Positions 18,078 through 27,323 of a DNA stretch of 64,000 bases are shown here, one piece after another. Location of the stretch: positions 62,001-126,000 of the forward strand of contig JAGWBQ010000004.1 of the NCBI GenBank assembly GCA_021295815.1. The letters are read 5' to 3'. The DNA is from Gemmatimonadota bacterium. Lineage in GTDB: Bacteria > Gemmatimonadota > Gemmatimonadetes > Longimicrobiales > Gaopeijiaceae. The notes beneath the pieces were generated by a model. It saw nothing but the letters and a program-made list of their open reading frames with translations. It was not told the origin of the DNA and searched no databases. Position 1 is the stretch's first letter; each line of letters begins with the position of its first letter. The position numbers and the translations under genes are program-made.

Positions 18078-19628
18078 CTACGCCTCCGATTGTCCGGGCC
18101 CCCGATCGAGGGTGCGGAACTGGAGAGCCTCCAACACGTGTTCCTCGCGTAAATCCCGTTCACTCGCGAGGTCGGCCACCGTGCGGGCCACCTTGAGGAT
18201 CCTGTGGTAGGCGCGCGCCGAAAAGTTGAGCCGGTCCACGGCCTTCTGGAGCAAATGCGCGACCGAAGGTGAAGGCCTGCACCAACGCCTGAGCGCCTTG
18301 GCGCCCATTTCCGCGTTGGTGGCGACCCGGCTTCCCGATCCCTCAGCGAGCCGCTCCGCCTGAACCTTGCGGGCGGCGATCACGCACCGTCGGAGCCCAG
18401 GACTCGACACTCCCGCGGCTTCCTCGACGAGTCGGTCGAAAGGTACGACGGCCAACTGCGCATGGAGGTCTATTCGATCGAGCAGAGGACCGGAGATCCT
18501 GCCCAGGTAGCGTCTCACCTGGTTGGGCTCGCAGATGCAGCGCCCGCTTCCGTCTCCCGAGAATCCGCACGGGCAGGGGTTCATTGCCGCGACGAGCATG
18601 AAGCGCGCCGGGAACCGTGCCGCCGCCCGAGCCCGGGATATGCGCACCGTCCCCTCCTCGAGCGGCTGGCGCAGGACATCGAGAACGGAGCGTCTGAACT
18701 CGGCGAGCTCGTCGAGGAAGAGCACGCCGTTGTGCGCGAGCGACGTCTCTCCCGGTCGGATCGGCGCCCCCCCGCCGATGAGCCCGGCGTAGCTGACCGT
18801 GTGGTGAGGAGATCTGAACGGACGCCGGGTGACGAGCGCCGCGCCGTCGGGAAGCTCACCGGCGACGGAGTGCACTTCGGTGGTCTCGACGGCTTCTTCG
18901 ACCGAGAGCGGCGGAAGAATGCCCTCCAGCCTGCGCGCCAGCATCGTCTTCCCCGTGCCCGGCGGGCCGACAAGTATGAGATTGTGGCCGCCGGCCGCAG
19001 CGATCTCGAGGGCCCGCTTGGCGAGCGCTTGGCCCCTGACGTCGGAGAGGTCGGGAATGTCGGCGTCCCGGGTGTCGATGAGTCCGGCCGGATCGACCGA
19101 CACGCTCGGCAGAGATGCGCCCTCGCAAAGGCATGCGAGCACCTCGGCGAGCGAGGAGGCGGCACGAACCTCTATTCCGCCGACGACGCTCGCCTCGGGC
19201 GCGTTGGCGGCGGGTAAGAACACGGTGGCGATCTCCGCCTTCGCGAACGCCGCCGTCATGGACAGGACTCCGCGGACCGGCTTCAGAGCGCCGTCGAGGC
19301 CGAGTTCGCCGACGAAGGCCCGCCCCTCGACAGCGGTACGGTCGATGACGCCGGTAGCGACGAGAAGACCGACGGCGATCGGGAGATCGAAGCCGGTCCC
19401 TTCCTTGCGGACGTTTCCGGGCGCGAGGTTGACGGTCACTCGGCGCACGGGAATGGGACGGCCCGTGTTGCGAAGGGCGGCGGCTACCCGTTCACGCCCC
19501 TCCCGCACCGCTCCTTGCGGGAGTCCGACGACGGTGAAAGCCGGCAGTCCCGCAGCGAGATTGACTTCGACGTTGACGATGAACGACTCGACGCCCTGGA
19601 TCGCCCCGGTGACGATACTTGAAAGCAT
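18078..19628 (-). CDS. YifB/ComM family Mg-chelatase-like AAA+ ATPase
   Basis: 516 residues, full length for the family (about 500-515). An N-terminal ChlI-like S5-fold domain has 'GLPAFTVVGLPQGAVREGRERV' and 'VTVNLAPGNVRKEGTGFDLPIAVG'. Walker A is 'VGPPGTGKTMLARRL' near residue 220, and 'RPFRSPHHTVSYAGLIGGG' and 'GVLFLDELAEFRR' (Walker B) follow. A C-terminal domain has 'YHRILKVARTVADL'. In naturally competent bacteria ComM is a branch-migration helicase; the role here is inferred from that. The gene is divergent from the nine-Cys protein gene across 243 bp. Confidence 0.92.
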   Translation of the reverse strand: MLSSIVTGAIQGVESFIVNVEVNLAAGLPAFTVVGLPQGAVREGRERVAAALRNTGRPIPVRRVTVNLAPGNVRKEGTGFDLPIAVGLLVATGVIDRTAVEGRAFVGELGLDGALKPVRGVLSMTAAFAKAEIATVFLPAANAPEASVVGGIEVRAASSLAEVLACLCEGASLPSVSVDPAGLIDTRDADIPDLSDVRGQALAKRALEIAAAGGHNLILVGPPGTGKTMLARRLEGILPPLSVEEAVETTEVHSVAGELPDGAALVTRRPFRSPHHTVSYAGLIGGGAPIRPGETSLAHNGVLFLDELAEFRRSVLDVLRQPLEEGTVRISRARAAARFPARFMLVAAMNPCPCGFSGDGSGRCICEPNQVRRYLGRISGPLLDRIDLHAQLAVVPFDRLVEEAAGVSSPGLRRCVIAARKVQAERLAEGSGSRVATNAEMGAKALRRWCRPSPSVAHLLQKAVDRLNFSARAYHRILKVARTVADLASERDLREEHVLEALQFRTLDRGPGQSEA

Positions 19629-19871
19629 GCATCAAGGCTAAATGTTCGGGCGGGGCGTTCGAATGTCGTTTTGGGACGACGACGCGCCGTCGGTCCGTGG
19701 ACCGGGTCGAACGGCCTCGACCCTACCGGGCGCCCGAAGCACGTTGCCGGCCCATGGTCGATCAAGTAGACTACCCGACCACGGTGAGCTTCCGTTTTTC
19801 ACGTGGGCCGTCGCGGCGGCGGACGATATGGGCGCTCATCTTACACACGTCAGACAGCCAAGGAGGCGACA

Positions 19872-20066
19872 ATGGCCGCGTACGTCTGCGAAGCATGCGG
19901 AATGAGCATCGGCACCATGACCTGCGGCAGGTGCGGCAAGGAGCTCGAGCACGGGACTCTCACTCTTGAGAACGGTGGCTCGGTTCAGGTATCCGAGTGT
20001 CCCGAGGGGTGCGGCAAGGTCAAGTCGCCGATGTGCTGCGCGAAGGACATGACCTGTTCGACGTGA
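19872..20066 (+). CDS. Small nine-cysteine zinc-ribbon-like protein
   Basis: 64 residues with nine Cys. Two CxxC knuckles (C6-x2-C9 and C18-x2-C21) are followed by C43-x3-C47, C55-C56 and C62. The protein is 'VCEACGMSIGTMTCGRCGKE' then a 20-residue beta-hairpin-like stretch and 'CPEGCGKVKSPMCCAKDM'. This is a rubredoxin- or zinc-ribbon-like metal site; similar small Cys-rich proteins are known to me only as uncharacterised. The start is fixed by a strong ribosome-binding site, AAGGAGG at 19860-19866, 5 bp before ATG. No partner gene is adjacent, and its transcription unit appears monocistronic. Confidence 0.85.
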   Translation: MAAYVCEACGMSIGTMTCGRCGKELEHGTLTLENGGSVQVSECPEGCGKVKSPMCCAKDMTCST

Positions 20067-20162
20067 GCCCTTAGGGACCTGACCGAGCTCTCGAGCACGT
20101 TCCGCTCTCGACGCTCGCGCGGAAGGATTCGCAGGTCGTGAGTGCACGTCCCGCCCGGCCGT

Positions 20163-20804
20163 CTACCTTGGGATGCCCCGGCTGAAAATGACCTCGAGAT
20201 TCGGTCCCACCGCCTCTTGGTCCACTTCCGAGGGCGGACCGTCGAGAATGGCGCGAATCCGGCCCGTCTCGGGATCTCGCAGGATCGTCATGGGCGTGTC
20301 GGAATCGCGGTCGAGCTTCGCCGAGCCCCTCGGGCCTCGGAGGGTGATCTGTGCCAGTTCCTCCTTCCAGGTCACCGGCACCGAGAAGGTGAACCCGGCT
20401 CCGGCATCGCCGGCGTCCGCGATCTCCGCCATGACGAAGGATATTGAAAACAGCACGGATCCGTCGGAGTCCTTGCCGCTGATCGACCAGGGGCCGCCGG
20501 TCCGGGGCAGCGAGGGCGAGGCGTCAAAGAAGAAGGAAGGCCTGAGGTACGGGGCGCCGTCATCGTCGAGACCGCCCCATACGAGGAGGATGGTATCGGA
20601 GGCGGTTCGCGATTTTCCGAGTGCGGAGATGTCGTTATCGCTTGTGCGCGCCATCTCCGGGCCCGAGGCCGTTACGTCCAGCCTCGGCATGGCGAACGCA
20701 CCGCCGGGGACGCCGATCAGGGCGAGCGCGGCGGCCCGGATGCCCGCTCTCCACGCCCGATGCCTCGCGCGCCTTCCTCCATGCGGGTGGAGTACGGTGC
20801 TCAT
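20163..20804 (-). CDS. Secreted hypothetical protein
   Basis: 213 residues from ATG 20804; ATG 20828 is also in frame, but GGAG 11 bp before 20804 and a TATAAG box at 20831-20836 favour the shorter form. An arginine-rich N-region and a hydrophobic helix ('RAAALALIGVPGGAFA') form a likely signal peptide. The mature part is beta-rich with 'SDTILLVWGGLDDDGAPYLRPSFFFDA', 'SLPRTGGPWSISGKDSDGSVLFSISFVM' and 'PMTILRDPETGRIRAIL'. I recognise this pattern as a C-terminal module seen in secreted proteins of this bacterial group but know no function for it. Confidence 0.72.
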   Translation of the reverse strand: MSTVLHPHGGRRARHRAWRAGIRAAALALIGVPGGAFAMPRLDVTASGPEMARTSDNDISALGKSRTASDTILLVWGGLDDDGAPYLRPSFFFDASPSLPRTGGPWSISGKDSDGSVLFSISFVMAEIADAGDAGAGFTFSVPVTWKEELAQITLRGPRGSAKLDRDSDTPMTILRDPETGRIRAILDGPPSEVDQEAVGPNLEVIFSRGIPR

Positions 20805-20830
20805 GCGGTTCGGTTCTCCATGGGGCATGA

Positions 20831-20836
20831 CTTATA
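20831..20836 (-). promoter_or_regulatory. Possible -10 element for the secreted hypothetical gene
   Basis: TATAAG on the minus strand in an otherwise GC-rich spacer. Transcription would begin about 20 nt before ATG 20804. I see no convincing -35 at 16-18 bp. The 308-bp gap 20805-21112 otherwise shows nothing I can name. Confidence 0.3.
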
Positions 20837-21112
20837 TTGAGTGATCCTGCCGACCCGCGGTAGGGCGACCGGTCGCTATGGGGGACGTTTCGTTATGAGG
20901 CTGACAGCCCGTGGACAAAGCCTCCTGCGGAAGCCCGCCGCCGCATCCGCGCCGGTCCGGGTCGCTCTTCGGGCGATTGGTCGTGCCGTTCGTCCCTCGT
21001 TGCGCCGTGCGCGGCAGCTACATCGCTCCGGGTGCTCTCGCGAGCTTCGCCAAATGCTGCTAAACGCCGAAGATCGAGCGGTTCCTTGAGCACGGAGGCC
21101 CAGAATTTTCCA

Positions 21113-22411
21113 GTGACCGCCGAGGCCGACGTCGACTCCAATCGGCCCCCGGCTGCCGAGGGTTCGTTCCGAAGGGCGCGGAGCTCATCCGATGGCATCG
21201 ACTCTCGCCAGCTCGCCCGTCACTACTCGCGCTTCAGCGTCACGAAACGGGTACTGCTGACCGGACATTCGCACCAGGCGTGGCCCGACCTCGCGTTCGA
21301 GGCTCAGGCCCAGGCCTGGCTCGATGCCGCCGAGCTCGTGGACCACAAGTGGGACCGGGCGTTCGCGGTGGCGGACGAAGTTCGGGCGGGATACCGCCGA
21401 CTCCTGGACGATCCGGACGGCCACATCGCCCTCGGTCAGAACACGCACGAACTGGTGCTTCGATTTCTGTCGGCTCTGCCCCTGCGAAAACGTCCTCGGC
21501 TCGTTACCACGGACGGCGAGTTCCACTCCATCCGACGGCAGCTCGACCGGCTGGCGGCGGAGGGTGTCGAGATTGTCCGGATACCTGTGGACGGGCGGGC
21601 GTCGATAGCCGCGAGAGTGATCGAAGCGGTCGACCATCATACCTCGGCGGTGCTGATTTCATCCGTGTTGTTTCGGGATGCCCGGATCGTGGAAGACCTT
21701 GATCGTGTGGCTGCGGCTTGTGAACGCGTGGGGGCGGAACTTCTAGTGGACGCCTACCACTCGCTCAATGCGGTGCCGTTCTCCGTCGTCGACATGCGCC
21801 TGGAGAACGCGTTCGTGACAGGCGGCGGCTACAAATACTGCCAAATGGGCGAGGGGAACTGTTTTCTTCGGTTTCCGACCAGGTGTTCGCTGCAACCTGT
21901 GATCACGGGATGGTTCGCGGAGTTCGGCACGCTGGCGGAAGCCCCGCGCGGCAGCGAGGTCATCTACGGCGGAGGCCACCTGCGCTTCGCCGGAAGCACC
22001 TACGATCCGGTCAGCCACTATCGGGCGGCCGCCGTGTTCGGGTTCTTCGATCGCCAGCGGTTATCCACCGAACGCCTGCGCGAGGTTGGTCTGCGGCAGA
22101 TCCGCCGGTTGGCGGCGGGCGTGGACGAGCTCGACTCCGATCCGTCGCTGCTGAGCCGGGACCGGTCGATGCCGCTGAGTAGCCGGGGCGGTTTCCTGAC
22201 GCTCCTTTCGCCCCGGGCCGGCGAACTCTGTCGAGCCCTTAGGGAGCAAGGAGTCCACACCGATTTCCGAGGAAGTACGCTGCGCCTGGGCCCGGCCCCT
22301 TACGTCACCGATGAGCAGCTCGACGATGCGGTCGCCGTCCTCGGGGAGTGCCTCAAGGGGATCCGCTGTGACCCGGCTCCAGGGAAGCGACGGGCGGCCG
22401 CCGCTCGCTAG
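21113..22411 (+). CDS. Kynureninase-like class V aminotransferase-fold enzyme
   Basis: 432 residues from GTG 21113; the start is uncertain and TTG 21086 or an upstream ATG at 21032 are alternatives. 'SRFSVTKRVLLTGHSHQAWPD' is close to kynureninase N-termini. 'TTDGEFHSIRRQLDRLA', 'LISSVLFRDARI', 'LLVDAYHSLNAVPFS' (PLP Asp) and 'TGGGYKYCQMGEGNCFLR' (PLP Lys) follow. Kynureninase cleaves kynurenine to anthranilate and alanine, but the C-terminal half also fits uncharacterised class V enzymes, so the substrate is open. No other tryptophan-catabolic gene is next to it. Confidence 0.75.
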   Translation: MTAEADVDSNRPPAAEGSFRRARSSSDGIDSRQLARHYSRFSVTKRVLLTGHSHQAWPDLAFEAQAQAWLDAAELVDHKWDRAFAVADEVRAGYRRLLDDPDGHIALGQNTHELVLRFLSALPLRKRPRLVTTDGEFHSIRRQLDRLAAEGVEIVRIPVDGRASIAARVIEAVDHHTSAVLISSVLFRDARIVEDLDRVAAACERVGAELLVDAYHSLNAVPFSVVDMRLENAFVTGGGYKYCQMGEGNCFLRFPTRCSLQPVITGWFAEFGTLAEAPRGSEVIYGGGHLRFAGSTYDPVSHYRAAAVFGFFDRQRLSTERLREVGLRQIRRLAAGVDELDSDPSLLSRDRSMPLSSRGGFLTLLSPRAGELCRALREQGVHTDFRGSTLRLGPAPYVTDEQLDDAVAVLGECLKGIRCDPAPGKRRAAAAR

Positions 22412-22553
22412 CTCGGTGCGGGTGAGTCGGGAAATGGTCCCTGGCAGGCTCGGTTCGGCAGGGCGGAAATCCATCGGCTGACCGACGATGACGGTTGACC
22501 GGCGGCGGTCCCGATCGCAAGATTGCGGTCAGCCACTCAAGAGACGTCAATCG

Positions 22554-25500
22554 ATGCCGAACAAGCCGCGCGGTCACGGAGAAGCTCCCGGTCCCATCGC
22601 CTACATGGCGGGAAACGGTGTCGCCGCCAACCTCCTGATGATCGCCATACTCGTCGCCGGCGTGGCGTCTTTGCTTGGACTCGAGCTGGAATCGTGGCCC
22701 ACGGTGCCCTTCAACCAGGTGGAGGTCTCCGTGGCCTATCCGGGCGCCTCCCCGGAAGACGTGGAGGAGGCCATCGTCGCGAAGATCGAAGACGAGGTCG
22801 ACGGGTTGGACGGCGTGAAGTCGGTGAGATCGGTTGCCGCCCCCGGCATGGCTTCGGTCAGAGTGGTGATGCGCTCGGGCACGGACATGAACGACGCGCT
22901 GGCCGATGTCGAGGCGGCGGTCGCTCGCATTCAGACTTTTCCGGGCGAGGCCGAACGTCCCCAGATCCGGGAGCTGACCAACGCGCTGAGCGTCTTGCGC
23001 CTGATCGTCTACGGCGATGTGAGCGAGCGGTCGCTGAAGGGGATCGCGTACGGCATCGAGGACGAGCTCGCCGCGCTGCCCTCCGTCTCACTGGTGGAGA
23101 CGAGCGGCGTGCGCAACTACGAGATCTCGATCGAGGTGCCCTTGCAGCGACTGCGAGCCCTCGGTCTCACGCTGGAAGACGTTGCCAACGCCATTCGTCG
23201 CGGCTCGCTGAACCTGTCCGCCGGAAGCATCGACACCGAACAGTCCCGGGTCCGGGTACGCACGCTGGGACAGAGCTACGATCAGCAGGACTTCGAGGAT
23301 ATCGTCCTCATCGGCCGCACCGACGGCGCCGCGGTCCGGTTGGGCGATGTCGCCGACGTACGTGACGGGTTCCAAGCCACTGGTCTGATCGTCAGGCACG
23401 ACGGCTTGCCGGCGGTCTTCATAGAGGTCTCGAGGGCCGACGGGGAGAGGGTGATGAACGTGGTGGGAGCCGTTCGAGGCCACCTCGCCGACGAGGTCGT
23501 CCCCTCCCTCCCGGAGGGTGTGAACGTCACCATCTGGAACGACGAATCGGGCGCATTCGAAGAGCGTGCCGCCATCCTCATCAAGAACGGTCTCATCGGG
23601 CTTCTGCTTGTACTGATCGCTCTGGGGCTCTTTCTCGAACTCCGGCTCGCGTTCTGGGTGGCGGTCGGTCTCGGGATTTCGGCCGTCGGCGCCTTGGCCG
23701 TCATGTTCGCGTTCGACATGGCGATCCACGCGGTCTCCCTGTTCTCGTTCGTCCTCGCCATCGGGATCGTCGTCGACGACGCGATCGTCGTTTCCGAACA
23801 CGTCCATCTCGAACGAATGCGGGGGACGCCGGGCCTGGCCGCGGCGATTCGCGGTGCGCGACGGATCAAGACGCCCCTCATCTTCGCCGTGCTCACGACG
23901 ATCGCCGCGTTCGTCCCACTACTCTTCATCCCGGGGGGCGTGGGCCAAACCTGGAAGCCGCTTCCGACCATCGTGATCGCGATGCTGGCGATCTCCCTGA
24001 TCGAGTCGCTTCTGGTGCTGCCCAACCACCTTTCCCTCCATCTCCAAGGCCCGGACTGGAAACCCGGAACGCGCTTCGAGAGATTCGTGGTCGGAAATCA
24101 GGGTCGCGTCAATTCTCAATTGGCGAGGTTCGTTCAGGGTCCGCTCCACCGGGCTGTGAGCGTCGCGACCGACCGACCCGGATTGACGCTCTCGGTCGCC
24201 GTCGCGCTGCTCATCGTGTGCGGCGCCATGGTGCCGGCCGGCATCGTGCGGTTCACGTTCGCGACGGAGGTCGAGGGGGACTTCGCGATCGCCACTCTCG
24301 AGATGCCCGACGAAACCACGGCCGAACGCACCTACGAGGTGGCGCGAGAACTCGAGGCGGCAGGCCACCGGGCTATCGAAGCCCTCTCCGAAGATCGGCC
24401 CGCCGATGCGCCTCCGCTCCTGTCGGGCGTCATTATCACCGTGGGTCAGCGGGCGGGGGCCGAAGGTGGCGGTCTGAGTCCCAACCCCAACCTCAACCCC
24501 GAGGCCAACGTGGCCACCGTTTCGCTGAAGCTTCTGGAAGCTCAGCATCGGACCATTCCCACGGGAGAGGTCGTACAGGCCTGGCGCGAGGAGGTGGGCG
24601 CGCCGCCCTACGTGCGCGGCATAACCATCAGCGGCCAGATCTACACTTTGGGCAACCCCGTCGAGGCAGTGCTCTCCCATTCGGATCCGGAACGACTCGC
24701 CGTCCTCGCGACCTCCGTCGTCGACGGCCTTCGCGAGGTCGGAGGCGTCCACGACATCCGTTCGGGCGTCACGGCCGGCGTCCCGGAAATCCAGCTCGAA
24801 CTCCTGCCCGAGGCGAGAACGCTCGACCTCACCCTTGCCGACCTCGCCTCGCAGACCAGAGGCGCGTTCTTCGGCGCGGAAGCGTTGCGCGTCCAGCGCG
24901 GCCGGGAGGAGGTTCGCGTCTACGCGCGGCTTCCCGAGGACCAGCGCAACTCGATCGCCGACATCGAAGGCTTCCTCGTGCGGACGGCGAGCGGCGCCGA
25001 GGTCCCGGTCAGCCGTGTAGCCGCGCTGAGTCTGGGCAGGTCGCCGACCGCCATTCATCGCGAGGACGGCAAGCGGGTCGTCAGGGTGACGGCGGATGTG
25101 GATCCGGCAGTGATCTCCGGCGGGCGGGCCACCGGAATTCTGGAAGACAGGATCCTGGCGCCACTGGTCGCCGAGGACCCCGAATTGAACTACACCTTCG
25201 GGGGCGAACAGCAGGAGCAGCTGGAATCCATGAACGCGCTGGGCCCCGGATTCGGAATCGCGATGATCCTGATCTTCTCTCTGCTGGCCATTCCCCTACG
25301 CTCCTACACCAAACCGTTCATCATAATGGCCGCGATCCCGTTCGGGCTCGTCGGGGTGATTCTGGGCCACTGGATTCTGGGCGTCGCCCTGAGCTCCGAG
25401 TCCTTCATCGGGCTCTTCGGCCTGGCCGGCGTCGTGGTGAACGACTCGCTCGTGATGATCGACTTCATCGACCAGGAACTCGAGAAAGGACTTCCCACCC

Positions 25501-25811
25501 GGACGGCGATCATCGAGGGAGCCAAGGGGCGGTTCCGTCCGATCATGCTGACCTCTCTGACCACCTTCCTCGGCTTCACGCCCCTGATCCTGGAAGACGC
25601 GATTCAAGCGCAGTTCTTCGTCCCCTTCTCGGCTTCCGTCGGGTGCGGCGTCCTCTTCACGACGGTCATCCTGATGTTTCTGGTGCCGGCCCTGACCTCG
25701 GTCCGGCTGAGGTGGGTCGCGCACCGGGAAAGGGCTCGGAGTCGCCCCGATGTCGGTGTCGGCAAGGCGGTCGCTTCCGCAGCTCCCCGATACCGCCGGA
25801 CATGGCCCTGA
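22554..25811 (+). CDS. RND-family efflux permease (AcrB/HAE1-like)
   Basis: 1085 residues from ATG 22554; the frame is open a further 22 codons upstream without homology. 'GPIAYMAGNGVAANLLMIAILVAG' is the first helix. The periplasmic porter domain starts 'VEVSVAYPGASPEDVEEAIVAKIEDEVDGLDGV', and the second porter half starts near 24200. The helix 4 region has 'SFVLAIGIVVDDAIVVSEHVHLE', with the paired Asp residues of proton-driven RND pumps. A mirrored region 'GVVVNDSLVMIDFIDQELEKG' lies near the C-terminus. No fusion-protein or TolC gene is adjacent, so partners must be encoded elsewhere, perhaps including those at 8662-11490. Confidence 0.92.
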   Translation: MPNKPRGHGEAPGPIAYMAGNGVAANLLMIAILVAGVASLLGLELESWPTVPFNQVEVSVAYPGASPEDVEEAIVAKIEDEVDGLDGVKSVRSVAAPGMASVRVVMRSGTDMNDALADVEAAVARIQTFPGEAERPQIRELTNALSVLRLIVYGDVSERSLKGIAYGIEDELAALPSVSLVETSGVRNYEISIEVPLQRLRALGLTLEDVANAIRRGSLNLSAGSIDTEQSRVRVRTLGQSYDQQDFEDIVLIGRTDGAAVRLGDVADVRDGFQATGLIVRHDGLPAVFIEVSRADGERVMNVVGAVRGHLADEVVPSLPEGVNVTIWNDESGAFEERAAILIKNGLIGLLLVLIALGLFLELRLAFWVAVGLGISAVGALAVMFAFDMAIHAVSLFSFVLAIGIVVDDAIVVSEHVHLERMRGTPGLAAAIRGARRIKTPLIFAVLTTIAAFVPLLFIPGGVGQTWKPLPTIVIAMLAISLIESLLVLPNHLSLHLQGPDWKPGTRFERFVVGNQGRVNSQLARFVQGPLHRAVSVATDRPGLTLSVAVALLIVCGAMVPAGIVRFTFATEVEGDFAIATLEMPDETTAERTYEVARELEAAGHRAIEALSEDRPADAPPLLSGVIITVGQRAGAEGGGLSPNPNLNPEANVATVSLKLLEAQHRTIPTGEVVQAWREEVGAPPYVRGITISGQIYTLGNPVEAVLSHSDPERLAVLATSVVDGLREVGGVHDIRSGVTAGVPEIQLELLPEARTLDLTLADLASQTRGAFFGAEALRVQRGREEVRVYARLPEDQRNSIADIEGFLVRTASGAEVPVSRVAALSLGRSPTAIHREDGKRVVRVTADVDPAVISGGRATGILEDRILAPLVAEDPELNYTFGGEQQEQLESMNALGPGFGIAMILIFSLLAIPLRSYTKPFIIMAAIPFGLVGVILGHWILGVALSSESFIGLFGLAGVVVNDSLVMIDFIDQELEKGLPTRTAIIEGAKGRFRPIMLTSLTTFLGFTPLILEDAIQAQFFVPFSASVGCGVLFTTVILMFLVPALTSVRLRWVAHRERARSRPDVGVGKAVASAAPRYRRTWP

Positions 25812-25844
25812 ACGGCCGATCGTTCAAGGTGAGGCCGCTGGCCG

Positions 25845-27116
25845 TCAACCCGACAGAAACGCCGCGAAGAGCAGCAGCCCCATCAGGCCCGAGTACGCTC
25901 CGCTCAGCAAGACGCATTTGAAGAAGGTCCGTACCCAGCCCTCCCGGTAGAAGCGGCGAAGGCCGATCAGGAGGTAGAACCAAGGTATCACGAGGAAGAC
26001 CGTTCCGATCAGTGCGGCCACCGCGTTCGACCTGAACAGCATCAGGGCGCCGCCGCACAGTGTGAGGAGAGCGAAGCTGAACGTCTGAACGTGCATGGTG
26101 AAGACCAGGTGCTCGATCAGGAAGCGCTTGTGTCTGAGATGAAACAGCTTCAGCATGACGGCCAAGACGGGCAGAAGGATGAACATCGCGACCGGCATTC
26201 TGCCGAGCATGTCCTGCCAAAACGTGTCCGCGTCGTGGGCGAGGGCGATCAGGCTGCCCGCCAGCTGGCGGGCCAGGATGGTGTCGAACCCACCGTCCTC
26301 GTCACCGGCGTCATCGTTGTCATTCTCCTCCTCGGCGGAGTCCTGGTCCTCGACGCTGTCGGCGTCCGACCCGTCGGTGGAGTCCGGGGTCGATGCCTCC
26401 ACGTCCACGAATGGCCCGGCCGTTTCCGTGGCCGAATCCGCCACCTCGGCGACCGTGCCACCGTCCGTGTCGACCATCTCCGTTCCGGCCTCGGAGGATG
26501 CCGTAGCGGCGTCCGCGACGTCGTCGGCAGCGTTCTCCGGGCCGGCGGTCGTACCGTCCTGCCCGAAAATCACCAGAACCAGGTAGAGCAGATCCTTGGA
26601 CCACTCGCCCTCGGGCCGGAAGAGCACGTCGTCCATTTGCGAGGCGCGCCGCGGTCCGACGAGCTCCTTCACCTTGCTGACCTGCGCCGGATCGACATCC
26701 GCGGTCCTCGGCGCCTGTATGGGCTCACCGCCGGAAGTGAACGCCAGGTCGGGTTCCGGTCCACCGCCAAGGGAGCCGTCGAAGAAGATCGAGAGTACCA
26801 TGAAGCAGAGGAAGCTGGCGAAGAGGTAGAGACGCACCGGCGACGTGTAGCGGGCCCGTCGGTTCTTGGAGAACTCCTCCGTGAGCGAGCCGGGGCTGAA
26901 GAAGAGGCGGCGCAGCGTCCTTGGTACCCGACCGTCCACCTCGAACGCCTCGCGCACGAACTCCCACACCACGCTCAGCAGCGGGCGGACCAGGTTGCTC
27001 GAGCTCTGCCCGCAGCGCGCGCAGAAGCGATCGGCGCGAACCCCTCCGCAATTGAAGCAGAGCTCGGTCGGTGCGGACACGGCGGCCGGTAAGGAGTCGC
27101 GTGGCGTCTTGGGCAT
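25845..27116 (-). CDS. DUF3667 membrane protein with N-terminal zinc ribbon
   Basis: 423 residues. An N-terminal 'CFNCGGVRADRFCARCGQ' zinc ribbon precedes the DUF3667 hallmark 'GSLTEEFSKNRRARYTSPVRLYLFASFLCF'. The first membrane helix is in that segment, and four more lie in the C-terminal third. Between them (about residues 195-275) is a long acidic, Thr/Ser-rich insert of low complexity ending 'EEENDNDDAGDEDGG', much longer than the usual loop. The function of DUF3667 is not known. The gene is convergent with the RND gene (33 bp apart) and divergent from the NHL gene. Confidence 0.83.
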   Translation of the reverse strand: MPKTPRDSLPAAVSAPTELCFNCGGVRADRFCARCGQSSSNLVRPLLSVVWEFVREAFEVDGRVPRTLRRLFFSPGSLTEEFSKNRRARYTSPVRLYLFASFLCFMVLSIFFDGSLGGGPEPDLAFTSGGEPIQAPRTADVDPAQVSKVKELVGPRRASQMDDVLFRPEGEWSKDLLYLVLVIFGQDGTTAGPENAADDVADAATASSEAGTEMVDTDGGTVAEVADSATETAGPFVDVEASTPDSTDGSDADSVEDQDSAEEENDNDDAGDEDGGFDTILARQLAGSLIALAHDADTFWQDMLGRMPVAMFILLPVLAVMLKLFHLRHKRFLIEHLVFTMHVQTFSFALLTLCGGALMLFRSNAVAALIGTVFLVIPWFYLLIGLRRFYREGWVRTFFKCVLLSGAYSGLMGLLLFAAFLSG

Positions 27117-27323
27117 GGCTAGGTGATGACAGTTCCCGACTTACGGGGTCGGTGTCGAAAGCTAGAGTGTCGACAATACCCAAGGTGCGTCAACGCTGCG
27201 GTCTCGTCAACGGAGGGGACCGGATGCGACGCCCGCATCCCGCCGGGCTGGCCTCGGGGCCGGTGACGGCGGTAGGTTTCACCTCGTCACTCCCGCCAGC
27301 AACCTCAACGGAGGTCCCGATCC

